64,000 bases of DNA from assembly GCA_034769895.1 (NCBI GenBank), contig CM068371.1, positions 398,179,469 to 398,243,468 of the forward strand, read 5' to 3'. Both the position numbers and the translations under genes were made by a program. Numbering within the stretch: the stretch's first letter is position 1; each line of letters begins with the position of its first letter. This stretch comes from Magicicada septendecula (lineage: Eukaryota; Arthropoda; Insecta; Hemiptera; Cicadidae). Shown piece by piece: positions 33,721 to 46,158 of this stretch. Under the pieces are notes generated by a model. It had not been told where the DNA came from and did not search any database. It saw only the letters and a list, made by a program, of their open reading frames with translations.

Positions 33721-36700
33721 TTATGTTTCTCGGCTAACGCGAAGTATGACATACATGAAGAACTTTATTCATAGATCTAAAAATTAAACTGTTTATTCAT
33801 TTGGTGTCGTTTGCTAATGAAGTTATTCGTTAAAATAGTGAGCGAGGCTGCATCTTAGATTAGTGTGTTATACACAAGGACGTCGACGCTTATGAAATGC
33901 AACACAATCGGCGTGGAATGCCTCATTGACTTCAGCAGCACACCTCACCTTGTCTGTTGCGTGTTCAAGCTGGAGCCTACTATTTTTGGAATTCGCCGTG
34001 GAAAATACCGGAACGAATCAAATGCATCACTGCTGCCGACTACAGCGAACAGATTCCTACTACTACTACCTTATATTTATATTACCAAACTGTTACAGCT
34101 ATGACAAGTTACACGTATCATTGACAGTGACTAAGCCCTCCGTCAGACGGCGATAACGTAGACGCGTTCTTTCTGTATAAATAGCCCAACATTTGTAATG
34201 GCTATTTATAGATTTTGTTTGATACGGTGTTTATAAAACAGAAAAATACTCTTCTTCACACGTAATCTTTGACTCACGGTACGCTTTTGTACCTAATCAA
34301 AGTACGTTTCTGGAAGTTTCACGCACGTGTTTAACGTGTATTAATACGCTCTAGGAAAAATAAATACTTAAGGTATAGTTAGAGTCACGAAACCCCAAAG
34401 GATAAGGTGACTAGGGGACTTTAAAACCACTTGACACCAGAAAAAATGAAGACTAAGAAAGGCGTGACCGTCTGATGTACTCAACGACTTGAGAGTAATT
34501 CAAGTTTGCAACTTCAGTACAGTCGCCGAGCAGAGAGACGCTGCTAACGCTTCCTTCTGGCAGACGCACAGAGGTATAGCTGAAAAGGACAATGGCTGAT
34601 ATAATCATGTTAGGGGAAGAAAATAAAAAGGAAAAGAAAAAGAACTGAAGTTAGCCGAGCGTCAATTAGATAACCGAGGAAGAAGAAATTGTATATATAA
34701 TGCAACACCACAAGTTGAAGTCTGTAAAGATATCGCGAAAGCTGATATGACACGTGATTAACATACTTATTGATGCGACAAAAAATAAAAAACTTTTGAT
34801 TGTGAATTTTATGTGCTTGAAATAAATCGTATTCCCTAAGGTTTAAGTTGAATTAAACAATATTTTAAGCTCTTTAAATATGTATAATGTTCAAAGTTTT
34901 TTAGTTCAATTAGTTTTTCAGATAATTAAAAAAATTAACTTTATTTACGAAAATATTGTTGAAAATATTTAAGAAAATAAAAAACTTTAACTTTGACTGT
35001 ATTTATAATACGTTCTATTAATTATACTATAATTAGAGTCTTTTAATTATGTTGATTAATGTAACTATTTACAATTAGTAAAAATGTTTTTAAACAGTAT
35101 TAATGAAAAAAGTAGTTTTTCACTTTTTACAACTCAGGTCGAAGAAAATCCAGGTTTGTTGCTGGATGATCTCGATGCCGTCTCCCGTTCTCCTATGTCT
35201 CTGTCCCCCCCCCTCGAGACGTTATTTGGGATGCCAGGTCCACCGCTCCGGCCTCTGTCTCAGCCAGGAGTTAGACAGCCAGACAGCCAACAACTGTGGA
35301 AGACATCTGTAGCAGATTCTGGAACCTTGGGCTGACGAATTTGATGAGCTTATCTAACACACCCTTCTCGATTGAACGTCCAAACCGAAAGTGCATTTGA
35401 TTTCTAACTTTGATATAGTACGGTATAATGACGTAATTCCCCTCTGTAGAAAAATGAATGCAACCATATGACTGGCATATGACAAGACGTGTGCAATCTC
35501 AAACCAAAAATGTCTCGAAACGTTTGGTCCAACTACTAGAATGTCCAACTTTCGGTACACGAGAACATTTGGTACCATGTGGTTTCAACTACGAGTTATA
35601 TCCATTTGAATCCTTAATTAGAATTTGTAGTATTTTAGTTTGTTACAGTTAAAATTTTTCTATATTTCTCCACCCACCATTTTGCACATTAAAACTGACT
35701 TAGAAGCGTGTCAATGAATAGATATAAGTTTAATACTCGTGGACACGTGTTTTTACGAACAACGCATAACTTTTTAACCAAAGTCTATTTTAAATAAAAT
35801 ACTTATGACAAGATTTGTTCACTTTCTATGTTTATAAAACTTAGTTTGACGTTCAAAATTATGTTTGTTGTTTACAAAAACAAAACAGTAACTATAAAAC
35901 AGAATTAAATGAAAACATATAAAACCTGTCATAAGCATTTTAAAAATTTGTTGTGACTTTTTTAGAGGAAAAAACAAACTCATCGGAAGAAATGGGTAAC
36001 CGAAAATAAAATTACTAGATACACATAACAAGTATATCCGAAAGCCTATATTCTATAGTCCTATACAACTTATTATGTGTGATTTATTTATTCCATCAAT
36101 AATTATGACGGTACCCTAGCCTGATGTGTTTCCGTGTTTAACAAACGTTAACTAACACGACGTTCGTGGAGCGACCGTTAAATAGGTACTTTGAAGCTAG
36201 TTAACAAACGATCCGTTAACACAGGTTCGTGAAACAGTGCGATAATATGATTTGCACCAATTATAGCACTGCTATAACTCGCAGTTAACTAGGCCTTGAG
36301 GGCCGTCTGAATTCAGAGTTCTCAGTCAAGGTCAGAAATGATGCATATATTAATCTCAGCTCCATGATAGGTAGCTTGCTTTTTTATGACAACCTACAGC
36401 GTTTTGAAACGTATTATTTATAGTTCTTTACGCATCGTATTGTAATTGATGAGTTACACGGTTAGTACGGTAGTTCGTCAATTTTGTTTTGTACATCTTC
36501 GTGACCGTGCCACAACGATGAAAGACCAAGCCATGAAAGACAAACTATAAGTTGCAGCCTTTACTAGTGGGAAAAAACATAATCACAAAATATAAAATGA
36601 TATCTGAGCTATCTTAATTTTGAGAAGCCTTTTCGGGAATGGAAACGACGACCCGCAAACAAAATTTCAAAGCCAGCGGTGGTATTTTTTTCCATGATTT

Positions 36701-37387
36701 CCAGTGGCATATGTTGTTGAAATTGTAGTTTTGCACACTTTAATTTTGCAACAGATATATACAGGCGCTGTGTGCGTTACGTTAATTAACTTGTTGTTTT
36801 TGGTGTTGGCGGTAATCTATTGTTTGTTGGTGAATAACGCTTGCTAAAATTATACACACGAGAGAATAGCTGGTTGTTTGGCCCCGATCACTGGCTACCG
36901 TGCCTGCTTACGTAAAGAACACACCCACATCCGCGCGCACGCATATTGGCACAGTCGCGTGAATTGTTGTTATGTTAATACGGAAATTTTTATTAATGTC
37001 TGAAGCCGAAACAGTTTTGAAAATATTCTGCTCTGCGAAAATCGGGAATTTTTTCTACTTGGAGGTGTCTACAGAAATATCAAATTACAACAGCAAACCG
37101 GCGATCCCTTCAGGCGGAAAACACACACAAGAGAAAAGTACTATTGGATAACCAAGCTTTAAGACAAGTAACTAGATTTATATGCCTAGAGTATCACATG
37201 GCATACGAATAAATTGAAACAAAGTACTGTACTGGGAGCCGTATTAAGCATATATCGTAAATAACACTGGTCAATAAACAAATCAATTTGTCACTTTCGT
37301 TTATCAAATTAGTCAATTTCAACCAAAACTGTGGCGAGAAACCAGAATATGACGTCAGACACTTATTAGCTCTCGATAACAAGATAT
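33721..37387. other. No gene recognised
   Basis: Long stretch without recognised features. GTTAAC-rich, CGTGGAGCG-containing sequence at 36120-36240 resembles bits at 25.1 and 25.85 kb. Short open frames at 33865-34156 and 35084-35335 show no family features. Confidence 0.4.
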
Positions 37388-37858
37388 TGTAACGAGAACC
37401 GTATCGAACACCCTAGAAAGTCCTCCACCCGTCCCTCCGTTAGTCGAGCAGGTATACCTCAGTCAAGGCCGCGCACAAGTACGTTCCAGAGTACTGTGGA
37501 AAACACTTGAAATACGCATTAGCTAGTGTGCAGTAAAGAGGGAAAACTACTCTGGATCTGCAGAGCGTCTATAAAAGCAGATCGTCTCGCTCAGTCAGAT
37601 CAGTTCGTTGAGCGATTTTCATTAGCGCGGATCGAGCGGTGGGTGAAGTATTGTAGCGAAGTGTTATTATGTTATAATTACTGTGGAACTCTATTATTTG
37701 ATATTATTGTTTCCTCTGGACAACTTAACTAGAATCATTGTACGAGTTTATTACAAACTGTTATTTGTGGTAAATTAAAGTTGGTTATTAGTGACTTCAT
37801 TGGTGTCTGCAATTTGTTTCTACAGTACCATACGAGGTTCAGGGAGACCGGCGTAACA
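37388..37858 (+). mobile_element. Candidate solo LTR, 471 bp
   Basis: Starts TGTAACG and ends CGTAACA, short inverted termini of TG..CA type common in insect LTR elements. Inside, TATAAAAG (about 37570) is followed about 20 bases on by CTCAGTCAGATCAGTTCG, which holds arthropod initiator-like TCAGT motifs, and ATTAAAG near 37778 could be a polyadenylation signal. That order (promoter, start, signal, terminus) is LTR-like. No second LTR, coding region or exact target duplication is seen, so a host promoter is an alternative. Confidence 0.55.
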
Positions 37859-39095
37859 ATAAGGAAACTTATATTATATAATATAATGAAAATACTACGT
37901 CATTGCAGTAATCTTTTTTTTTCTTTATTCATCTACTAATGGGACATTTCTTGTCACATTCCAACAATATTCACCAAGCATTGATGAATTCCACCTGCCC
38001 TGACACCTCCCCATTGCTTAATCTCTAAGTGGAAGCGCCCTGCATGCTTATCGCTCACTCTATCGTAGTTGACATCAGATGCGAATCAAGAAAGTGTATT
38101 TTAAATGACATATTGTAATCAGATTCTGGGTATGTTGTCGGAAATCCAGACCTATCATTATTACCCTACGCAGAAAGAAAGAACCAATATTCGGTCTGCA
38201 TGTTGAATAACTTGGCAATAACCTTGAAATCTGCACATATCTGTCATTTATGGTCTTCGTATTTAATTTAAGCAGTTTAACATTTACATAACTCTTCTTC
38301 ATATGTACATCGTGGCTTAATGGAACAGAAGCAGTGAATTTCCATTGTCAAGCAAAACTGCTTTTAAGCTTAACTTAGACGACTCTACACAAAAAAGAAC
38401 TCTAGTTCGTGGATTGTGCTCTACGAAGCCATCACACCATTAACATTGCAGGTAATACAATTTTCAGTTTTGAAAAACTGAGTTAAGTTTTTTGTCAACT
38501 CTGTGTACAGACATTTCCATGTTTTACTCCAGGAGATTCCACTGCGAAGCTGGGAGGCAAGACGTTCAACTGTTTTTCGATAACTCCAGATCACAAATTA
38601 AATCATGCAGTTCATTTTGAGAAATCTTATGTGACTTCCGGGATGAGGTTAGATCTGGTGTAAAACAACATCTTGCTGTAAGGACTCGAGCAGTTCTGTT
38701 CAGCCACTCTCAATGTCTGTATCGGGCTCTAGGATATAACGTTATCGAGGAATAGAAACAGACAGGCCACCCCCATGTGCTACTGGTGGTATACCAGATT
38801 ATATTTGAACAGACAATGGTCTAAGACGTGTCACGATGCAGAAATAGCAATCACTTACTGTCTGGCCGCGATTCGATGATTGAGCATTGTGTAAGGTGGG
38901 AGAAGCATGGCCGGGTACTACGGTAGGCTAAGTGGGGGTAAACCAAACGGCTAGTACACATATTTCACCCTACCTCGCTTACAACCGGCCACGTGGTGGG
39001 GTAGAGCAGCCTCGATCATCCAGTCGTGGCCAGACAGTACATGGTTTGTGGGTTATCGCCATGTCATGGGAACGAAACAGAAAATATATCTAATG
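37859..39095. other. No gene recognised
   Basis: No supported feature. GC-richer patch at 38860-39070. Confidence 0.4.
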
Positions 39096-39862
39096 AAAAT
39101 GGCTTTCCTGGAAAACAAATTGTTTCCAATCCAATTTTATTAACTGAAGAATATTTAACAAAATTAGAATATTTCATTAAATCATAAAGATAATTCCTGT
39201 TTATTATAAAAATGAGAGCTAAGTAAGAGACTTAAATGTCAGATTCGTTGTTATCACATCAAAATTAATAAGAATTGACTAACTTAATGTCGGAAGTATT
39301 TGTCGTGTTGACCAGAGTAGTCACATATAACAAGTATTGTAGTCCGAAGTTTTACAAAGAAAAAAGCATGACATTGAATGATGAAAAACAAATCATGCAA
39401 TTCACTGAAGAATACACTACACTATGCGATTCACAGCATATACTGCAAATGCAAATAGATAAAATCATGCGGAAGAGACAAGTACAGTTAGGAAAACTGA
39501 CCGAAAACCTTGGGTTTTATTCAAGAAGTTGTCTGTCATTCTTTAATCATTTGTTATTACTAGGGTCATCTTTAGCAGAAGTGCAAGGGGTCTTAGGCGG
39601 ATATCTTTTTGACCCTTTAACGGTTCGTCTTACCTCTTTTCTTACCTCGGAAGAGAAAATGGTTTTCGTAGAAAAAAGATTGTTTACAAACCAATTTTAT
39701 TAACTGAAAAATCTTTAACAAAAGTGGAATGTTTCATTAAATCATAAAGATAATTCTTGTTTATTATAAAAATGAGAGCTAAGTAAGAGATTTAAATGTC
39801 AGATTCGTTGTTATCACATCAAAATTAATAACAATTAACTAATTTAATGTCGGAAGCAGGAA
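39096..39862. repeat. Direct repeat pair (~207 bp) 560 bp apart
   Basis: 39096-39303 and 39656-39862 are about 90% identical, sharing CATTAAATCATAAAGATAAT and GTCAGATTCGTTGTTATCAC. The 350 bases between include most of a 142-codon open frame (39275-39703) with no recognised domain. They could be the LTRs of a tiny element, but they lack TG..CA termini; a segmental duplication is equally likely. Confidence 0.8.
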
Positions 39863-40559
39863 TTAAAAAAGTATCATAATTGTGCGATTTATTGTTGACA
39901 AGAATCGTTAAATCTATAGAAATTTTACAATGTATTAGTGAAATTAACGCTGGTACTAGGATATTTTATCGTTGTAAAGGATATAATCGATGTATTGAAA
40001 ATCGTTGTCAGAACATTTCACTGTAGTATGCTTACGTCACAAACATTTTAATAAAGTTATATAATAAATATTATTAATGCTATTACAAAATATACGCTGT
40101 AAACTGTAATATTACTGACCACAACATGTTATAATATGTTTGCTTTTCCAAAGCAAACAACATTAATGTGGGTTTTATATGGTCACTCTTTTCCGTTGCA
40201 AAACGTTGTATACTCGAAGCTATACATCCATCACAAAATGAAGGAACAGAACGCTTTACGTTACACCAAATTTAGCTGCTCATTTGCGCGTTTAACGCTC
40301 ATATTTAAAAAATATGTATTGTAAGTAGACGGTATCGTCGTATTGTTAAAATTTTGTTATAAGTATTATTTTTATTATTAAGTTATAGTTTAGTGATTTA
40401 TCCAATCCAATTCAATTTTTGTTTTACTGAATCCAATATAAATAAATCTGTTCACTTACTCTTGAGGTTGGTTATTAAATATATTTAGATTTTTTATAAT
40501 TTAGTTCGATGTCTTGAGTTCGTAGTTGAATAGTTTGCGTTGACTTTTCTGCCATTAGC

Positions 40560-43500
40560 TGAGGTGATTCGATCGGTGCATTCCTGTACTGAAATTAACA
40601 TAAGCACAACATTTATACAATACTTATGAGCGGTTGTAGTATGCTAATAATGTGAGAGCATATTGTTGACGAGAATCATTAGATTCAAATTCTCGCTCTG
40701 GCTTCTTGTACCAACCGTCGCTGTTGCTCACCTAAGCTGTAATTCTATTCTTTTCAATAATGGTCAACACTTTAATTTATTCGTGAGATAATAGTTATTT
40801 ATTTAACTCAATTGGAATGATTGTTATTACAATTATGTTATTCATTTTCTTTTTGAAAAACAATTAAATTTGAGTATGGACTCTTAAAATTATTAAACTC
40901 TCAGGGTGGTCAGACTGCGTCTGAAAATCGACTATCTCTAATTGTAAATAATTTCGTTATTATGCTTTATAAAATTAGCAGGTTCTTTGAGCCTGCAAGA
41001 TACACTTCAACAAAAAATGCACTACTGTGATAATGAGTAGGGGGAGAATAAAAATATTAGTTGTTGCTTTAACATAACACAAAGTATGAACGATTGTTCA
41101 TTGTTTAAAATTGAGGTTAACTATGGTTCGTTGTAACCTTACTTATTTGAGATTAATTAATTGATGCTTCCTTGAAGTCATTACTTATTCTGTACAACAT
41201 TGTTATGAATTAAGTTCAGTGGTATTTTCTGAATTATCTCCAAAAAATGGATATAAACAAAAACAGGTAATTCAAATTACTTTACTACTAGGGTTCACTC
41301 ATGTGTGACATTGAGTTAATGTTCTACCATTAAATACAATAATATCTTAAAATTATTAATTGTTAGGGTTCATTGTTCCCTCATTGATTATTCAATGTCT
41401 CTTCCTAAACTATTACAATTAATTTTAATCTAGAAAGTTAAAATTGTCATTAGCAAAAGCTTTCATTGATTATTGTTTATGTAATTTTTCAAAGTCCCTT
41501 TCCTTATGGAAATCAGGTTATTTTTGATTTAATTTAAATAAATCAAATCCGCTATTAGCGTTCTTTAGTTGATTAATGATTTGTTATACAATATAATGAT
41601 CATTTGCACTTATACTTGCGTATACTGTTGGGTCGAAGTACCACTAACACAACACTTTATTAATTTTCATTAATTAATTAATATTTTAATTAATTTTTAT
41701 TAATTCACTTCACACACTACCTATACGCATGAACTCCGTTATAGAACACTTTGAAAATAGACTTCACTGTCCTTTTGGTCCGACCTAACCTCAACTCAAA
41801 GTTTCGAGGTTAGCGTGCATTATCAGCTGTCGGCTGTCAATTCAATGTTATGATGGCCGCTCCGCTCACGTGGAGTCTGTCTCGATTGCTGGTGATGAAC
41901 TGTTGTTGTTACCTGCGTCGGGATTTTGCATTTCGTACTTTTTAATGAGCTCTGATTGGCTAATTGTCTTTATGTCGTGTACTCTCGGCGAGGTTCGTCA
42001 AAATAGACGCACAAACTAGCGTCAGTAGGCTGGGTTGGAGGCTATGTTTTACTGGTTACACAGCCACGCGCAGGGGCTTACACTTTATTAATTTTTCTTA
42101 TAAATCAGATATCTTATTTATAATTACACTGACAATATTTCTATAACTCCCATCGTTTCTATCTTTTGATTATGAGTAATTTGCATACCCTCATCATATA
42201 GTTCTGATATGGGGTTGATAAAAACGCACTTGGTACAAATTAATAATACTTCTTAAGTTACATAATACATTAAAATTTATTGTTTTTATCCCGTGTGTTC
42301 ATGGTGATAACATATTATTACTGTATTATGCACTTTTCACACATGGTTATGTACTTGTAATTATGAAATATTCATTTTCCTAGGTTCAAATTCTAGGCCT
42401 ATTATCACATACATTGTTTATTAATTATATCACAATAAAAGTTGTTGATAATACCATTTTATTATGGCCTATGCATAATGCATTGGTCATTTCCATTTTT
42501 ATTTACCACTGGTTTTATTACTTTAATCATAGTCTTTTTAGTGAGTTTTTAGTACTCTGGAAAGTTACACTTTTCGTTATTTGTAATTCTTTCACCTTAA
42601 TCTCATTACTGTTTTATTATTTTTTATTAGTGTTCTGATAACACTGTTATTACTGTGCAGTAGTTAATTTTGCATTTACATTGACAATTACATTGGTTTG
42701 AAGTTACTATGACTTCTTGCATCTAGTGTTCACTAGGGTTTACTTATTATTTGTGTTATTATTGTTAATTAGGTGGATATAATCCTTGAATTTACTTATC
42801 TAAACGTTATTCTACTTTGTTCAGTGTTATAGGTTGAGTTCCTATTCTTTTATTACAAATTTACTTGATAGTTTTGCTGTTTCAGGCAACCATTCTATGT
42901 GATGCATATGGTTATATTAAATTACATTAATTCAGCATTTAGGTTTCCTTAACACATTATCTGTTGTACCTGAAATGTTCCTTATATTATCTATTTATGT
43001 TATACTACAACACATTTTAGTTTAACATTACTTTAATCTTATTTTTCTATGGTTTTGTTGAAAACTAGTTGGCCAGGTTAGGTTATGTTATAAGTTGGTC
43101 ATTCAACAATGGTTGAATGTCAGTTTTGAATTTCTACATTATACATGATTTATTTATTCTTATAAATATTCTGGTATATTATTGTTTATCACTAGATTTC
43201 AATTTGTTGATTATCACAATCTTTATCATTGATAAATTAGTGGTTATTGACAATTTTAATTCCACTTTACAATCCTTTATTAGTGTTTTGGACATAGTCC
43301 TTTTGTAATGTTTACACATCATTTAGCTATGCAATTACCCTATTGGTACTCATTCTCTTTATAAAAGTCTGTTTTCAATAATTAATTTTTATTGAGTTCT
43401 TTTTTGTATTGGATTGTTATGGAAGGCATTTGGTTAACAAGTTTAGGTCAGTGTCAAGTTACAGCTTAGGGATTTAAGTTATGTTGTTTGTCTCACTTTT

Positions 43501-43930
43501 ATCTTCTTTTTCAATAATAATTCTTTTATTTTCATATGTTAATTCATTCTAATTTATATTATCTCCCTTTGGTGTTTGACCTGATTATGTTTTCTTCTTA
43601 TTTGCACTGATTCCTTCCTCACTCTTAATAAGTTTCTTCTTGATGTTGTTGTCATTAGTTTCTTTCTCACTGTTTGATCTATTGGGTAATTAGGTATGTT
43701 GTCTTGTCATTGGTCTTGTCTTATTTTCTTCAGTTGTACATTTACTTGTAATTCATTATTTATTTTATTCCCCTGTTTTGGCTTATAATACTTCCTCTGT
43801 TCATGATTGTGGTTTCAACCTTGTAGATAAATTTTATTTATAGTGGCATATAATTCATTTGTAATATGTTGGTGTTAGGTGTGTTATATGTACCATTACA
43901 GTATATTAAATAATTATTTATTTATTTACT
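40560..43930 (-). repeat. AT-rich repeat family, copy C
   Basis: Same orientation as copy A. Landmarks are AGCAGGTTCTTTGAGCCTGC at 40976-40995, a GC-richer block with GATGGCCGCTCCGCTCACG (41852), then 1.8 kb of T-rich plus strand ending at TATGTACCATTACAGTAT (about 43890-43906). No coding region found. The left boundary is uncertain. Confidence 0.5.
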
Positions 43931-44159
43931 TTTTATATCAGCTTATCATAGTTAGAACGACGGAGCGGACTACAGTGCACCCGTTTTTGGCTGTTCTTTT
44001 GAAAAAACTGGTAATTTTAAAAAATTCTGCTAAATAAAAATGGAATATCCAACCACGATAACATTTTAAACAGTGCTTTATTTGAGTCTTCTAAATTCCA
44101 ATTATTTGAGTCTACCTTAAGTTCCAACTGTGATTCTCCTTCTTCTTCTCCACTTCAGG

Positions 44160-44475
44160 TATTAAGTCATAGACCTGTTACGCCCTCCGGCCATGATAGA
44201 ACTCACGCCCCACCCCAGCCAGAGAGGTATTAACCAACCTTTTAATCCACGCCCGGGGGCTAGCCGTGCGGTGGGGGGGGGTTGTTTATGTGTGTAGTAT
44301 ATATTGTGTGCCCTTGTTACTTATCTGGCCGGGGTATGCCAGAGAAGACGTACGTATTATTTGTCCGCGTACGTGCGGGTGGACGAGCAAATCGAGCCGT
44401 GACCTTGACTCGATCTCACCACATCGGCAGCACAGCAACGCTCTGATTATGAGTCAGAGACGCTAACCCCACCTA
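44160..44475 (-). mobile_element. Possible tRNA-Met-derived SINE
   Basis: The minus strand begins GGTGGGGTTAGCG and carries CTCTGACTCATAATCAGAG, which forms an anticodon arm with loop CTCATAA (anticodon CAT), close to eukaryotic elongator tRNA-Met. GATCGAGTC further on resembles a B box. The D arm is missing, so it is not a working tRNA. The GC-rich, non-coding 230 bases that follow would be the SINE body, with no clear tail. Confidence 0.4.
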
Positions 44476-44676
44476 ATGTTAAAGTTAATATTTGTTTATT
44501 GTTTCCTTTGGTGAGACTCGACGCAATGGAAAACTGCGTTAAATAAAGAATATAAAGGCTACAACTCACCTCAGTCCACATAGCCCCGCGATTGAAGAAA
44601 TAACGGGATTATGTGCATAATAGAATCAAGAAATAGTTGTTGGCGGCCCGGGGAGCGAATATCGGCTTCTGGTTTC

Positions 44677-45111
44677 TTAGATTGCTTGTACGCTGTCTAT
44701 GTGTTGTTTAAACAGCCACTGATATCTACTTGCGTCGACAGCTAAATTGTTACTGAACAGGCATGCAAAGAACGCACATGGTAGGGCGCGGGAGTATCTG
44801 TGTACACGATAATCGAAATCGAGTACGTAATATTTTACACGCCCCAAAATACCGAACAGGGTGGGTATGACGCCTTCATGCAAAACATGCTTAATGGCAG
44901 GGATTTGGAAAACATGTAACGAGGGCAGAATAGTTCCTTGTCCTTGGGAAATCTGGTCAGTGAAATTGCGTGTAGCTCTTACGTGGAGACTGGAAACACA
45001 AGAAGGAACAAAGGATATGTTGCTACAGCGATAAGGCAATTCCCCATAGAAATGGACGGTGGATCCTACAAAACGTGTAGCTGGACATCCGGACACTGTG
45101 GTGACAGACAA
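44677..45111 (-). CDS. Uncharacterised 144-codon open frame
   Basis: Longest open frame in this part of the window outside known repeats, with balanced base composition (about 47% GC, higher than its neighbours). The predicted protein (starting MSVTTVSGCPATRFVGSTVH) has no signal peptide, membrane segment or motif that I recognise, and contains several Cys and Tyr residues. It could be an exon of a host gene, a piece of an unknown element, or chance. No splice signals or neighbouring exons were identified. Confidence 0.2.
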   Translation of the reverse strand: MSVTTVSGCPATRFVGSTVHFYGELPYRCSNISFVPSCVSSLHVRATRNFTDQISQGQGTILPSLHVFQIPAIKHVLHEGVIPTLFGILGRVKYYVLDFDYRVHRYSRALPCAFFACLFSNNLAVDASRYQWLFKQHIDSVQAI

Positions 45112-45800
45112 ATGTTCAAGTACTGACGGGTCTGAAAATAATATAAAGCTGACCTTTCTAGAGGCAATATGTTGTTAGCTTAGTTCTTTGCCATAGAACA
45201 GTTTATATTATCCAACGTTTTCTGACTCCTAACCTCCAATTTCCCAATGGTTCTGTAAATCATCTTCACGCTGAATACCCGGCATTGTGTCTTGATACTT
45301 GCTTTGTCTCCTCTCAAGACTTTCCATCGTATTGGCCTAAATTTTCGTCCTTTGTTTCAGTTAACAGTGCTATATGTACCTTTAACCAATTTTGGTACAG
45401 TAATTTTGTTTGTCAGTTTGTTTAATTTTGAGACCTTAAACATTTCTATAACAGAAATCTTCATCTTTTTCCGTAATGTCTGTCATTACTTTCGCTCCGT
45501 TCAGTTCCGGGACTGACATTTGATTTTTTACAGGTAACCCCTTTTCCAAGTTACAACTCAACTTCATTTACATGGAGGGTTACCTCACCTTCAACTTATA
45601 TATTAAATGTACGGAGAGTTAGCCAAATCCCTCAATTTTCGAAGTTAAAAGACTCCCGGCATAGGATCTGTCACTTAACGAAAAGCGACAGAACAATAAC
45701 TACAGAAATTATAAGGCGTGTGAGCCTATTATAAGATGTTGATATACTTCAAACCGTAGAATGGATGAGAATCAGATAGTACGACCGTGTACAGAGTGAT
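45112..45800. other. No gene recognised
   Basis: No supported feature before the PLE-derived insertion. Confidence 0.4.
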
Positions 45801-46158
45801 GACGATGACAGGTAATTATTTAAATTATTATCCGGGCCGTGGTCTTCCAAAATCTTCATGGTGATGGATGTTATTCGCGTGATCAGACGTTTCGGGACAA
45901 GATGTACGTCAGTCAACCACAGTACTGTGGCAATGCCCTTGTGGTACTGTGGCAATGCCCTTGTGGTACTGTGGTTGACTGACGTACATCTAGTCAGCTT
46001 ATTTAGAGTACTTTCGTTGAAGATGGCCTCCAGAGGTGAGACCGAAACGTCAATAACATCCATCACCATGAAGATTTTGGAAGACCACGGCCCGGATAAT
46101 AATTTAAATAAATATGAAATCGGCCGTCAAAGCCTAAAAAACAGACGATGACAGGTAA
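45801..46158. mobile_element. Mini PLE-derived insertion with 15-bp target duplication
   Basis: The 15-mer GACGATGACAGGTAA occurs at 45801-45815 and 46144-46158, flanking a 328-bp insert. The insert is largely palindromic. Outer arms (about 45823-45875 and 46051-46101) pair through GGCCGTGGTCTTCCAAAATC and CATGGTGATGGATGTTAT. Inner arms pair through GATGTACGTCAGTCAACCAC. The centre holds a 22-bp tandem repeat (CAATGCCCTTGTGGTACTGT plus GG). The right arm holds a hammerhead-like motif that is mostly deleted from the left arm. Its right end has GGCCGTCAAAGCCT, the complement of the PLE terminus motif. Confidence 0.8.
46016..46051 (+). ncRNA. Hammerhead-like ribozyme motif
   Basis: TTGAAGA (first core base T, not C), T, stem II GGCCTC with GAGACC (one mismatch), GAAA, ACGT, C17. 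Probably weakened. Confidence 0.45.

Noticed and set aside
44399..44475. Functional tRNA-Met gene
   Set aside because: The D arm is missing and the acceptor stem cannot be closed.
45749..46151. Frames on both strands
   Set aside because: Produced by the palindromic mini-element; both strands read the same motif.
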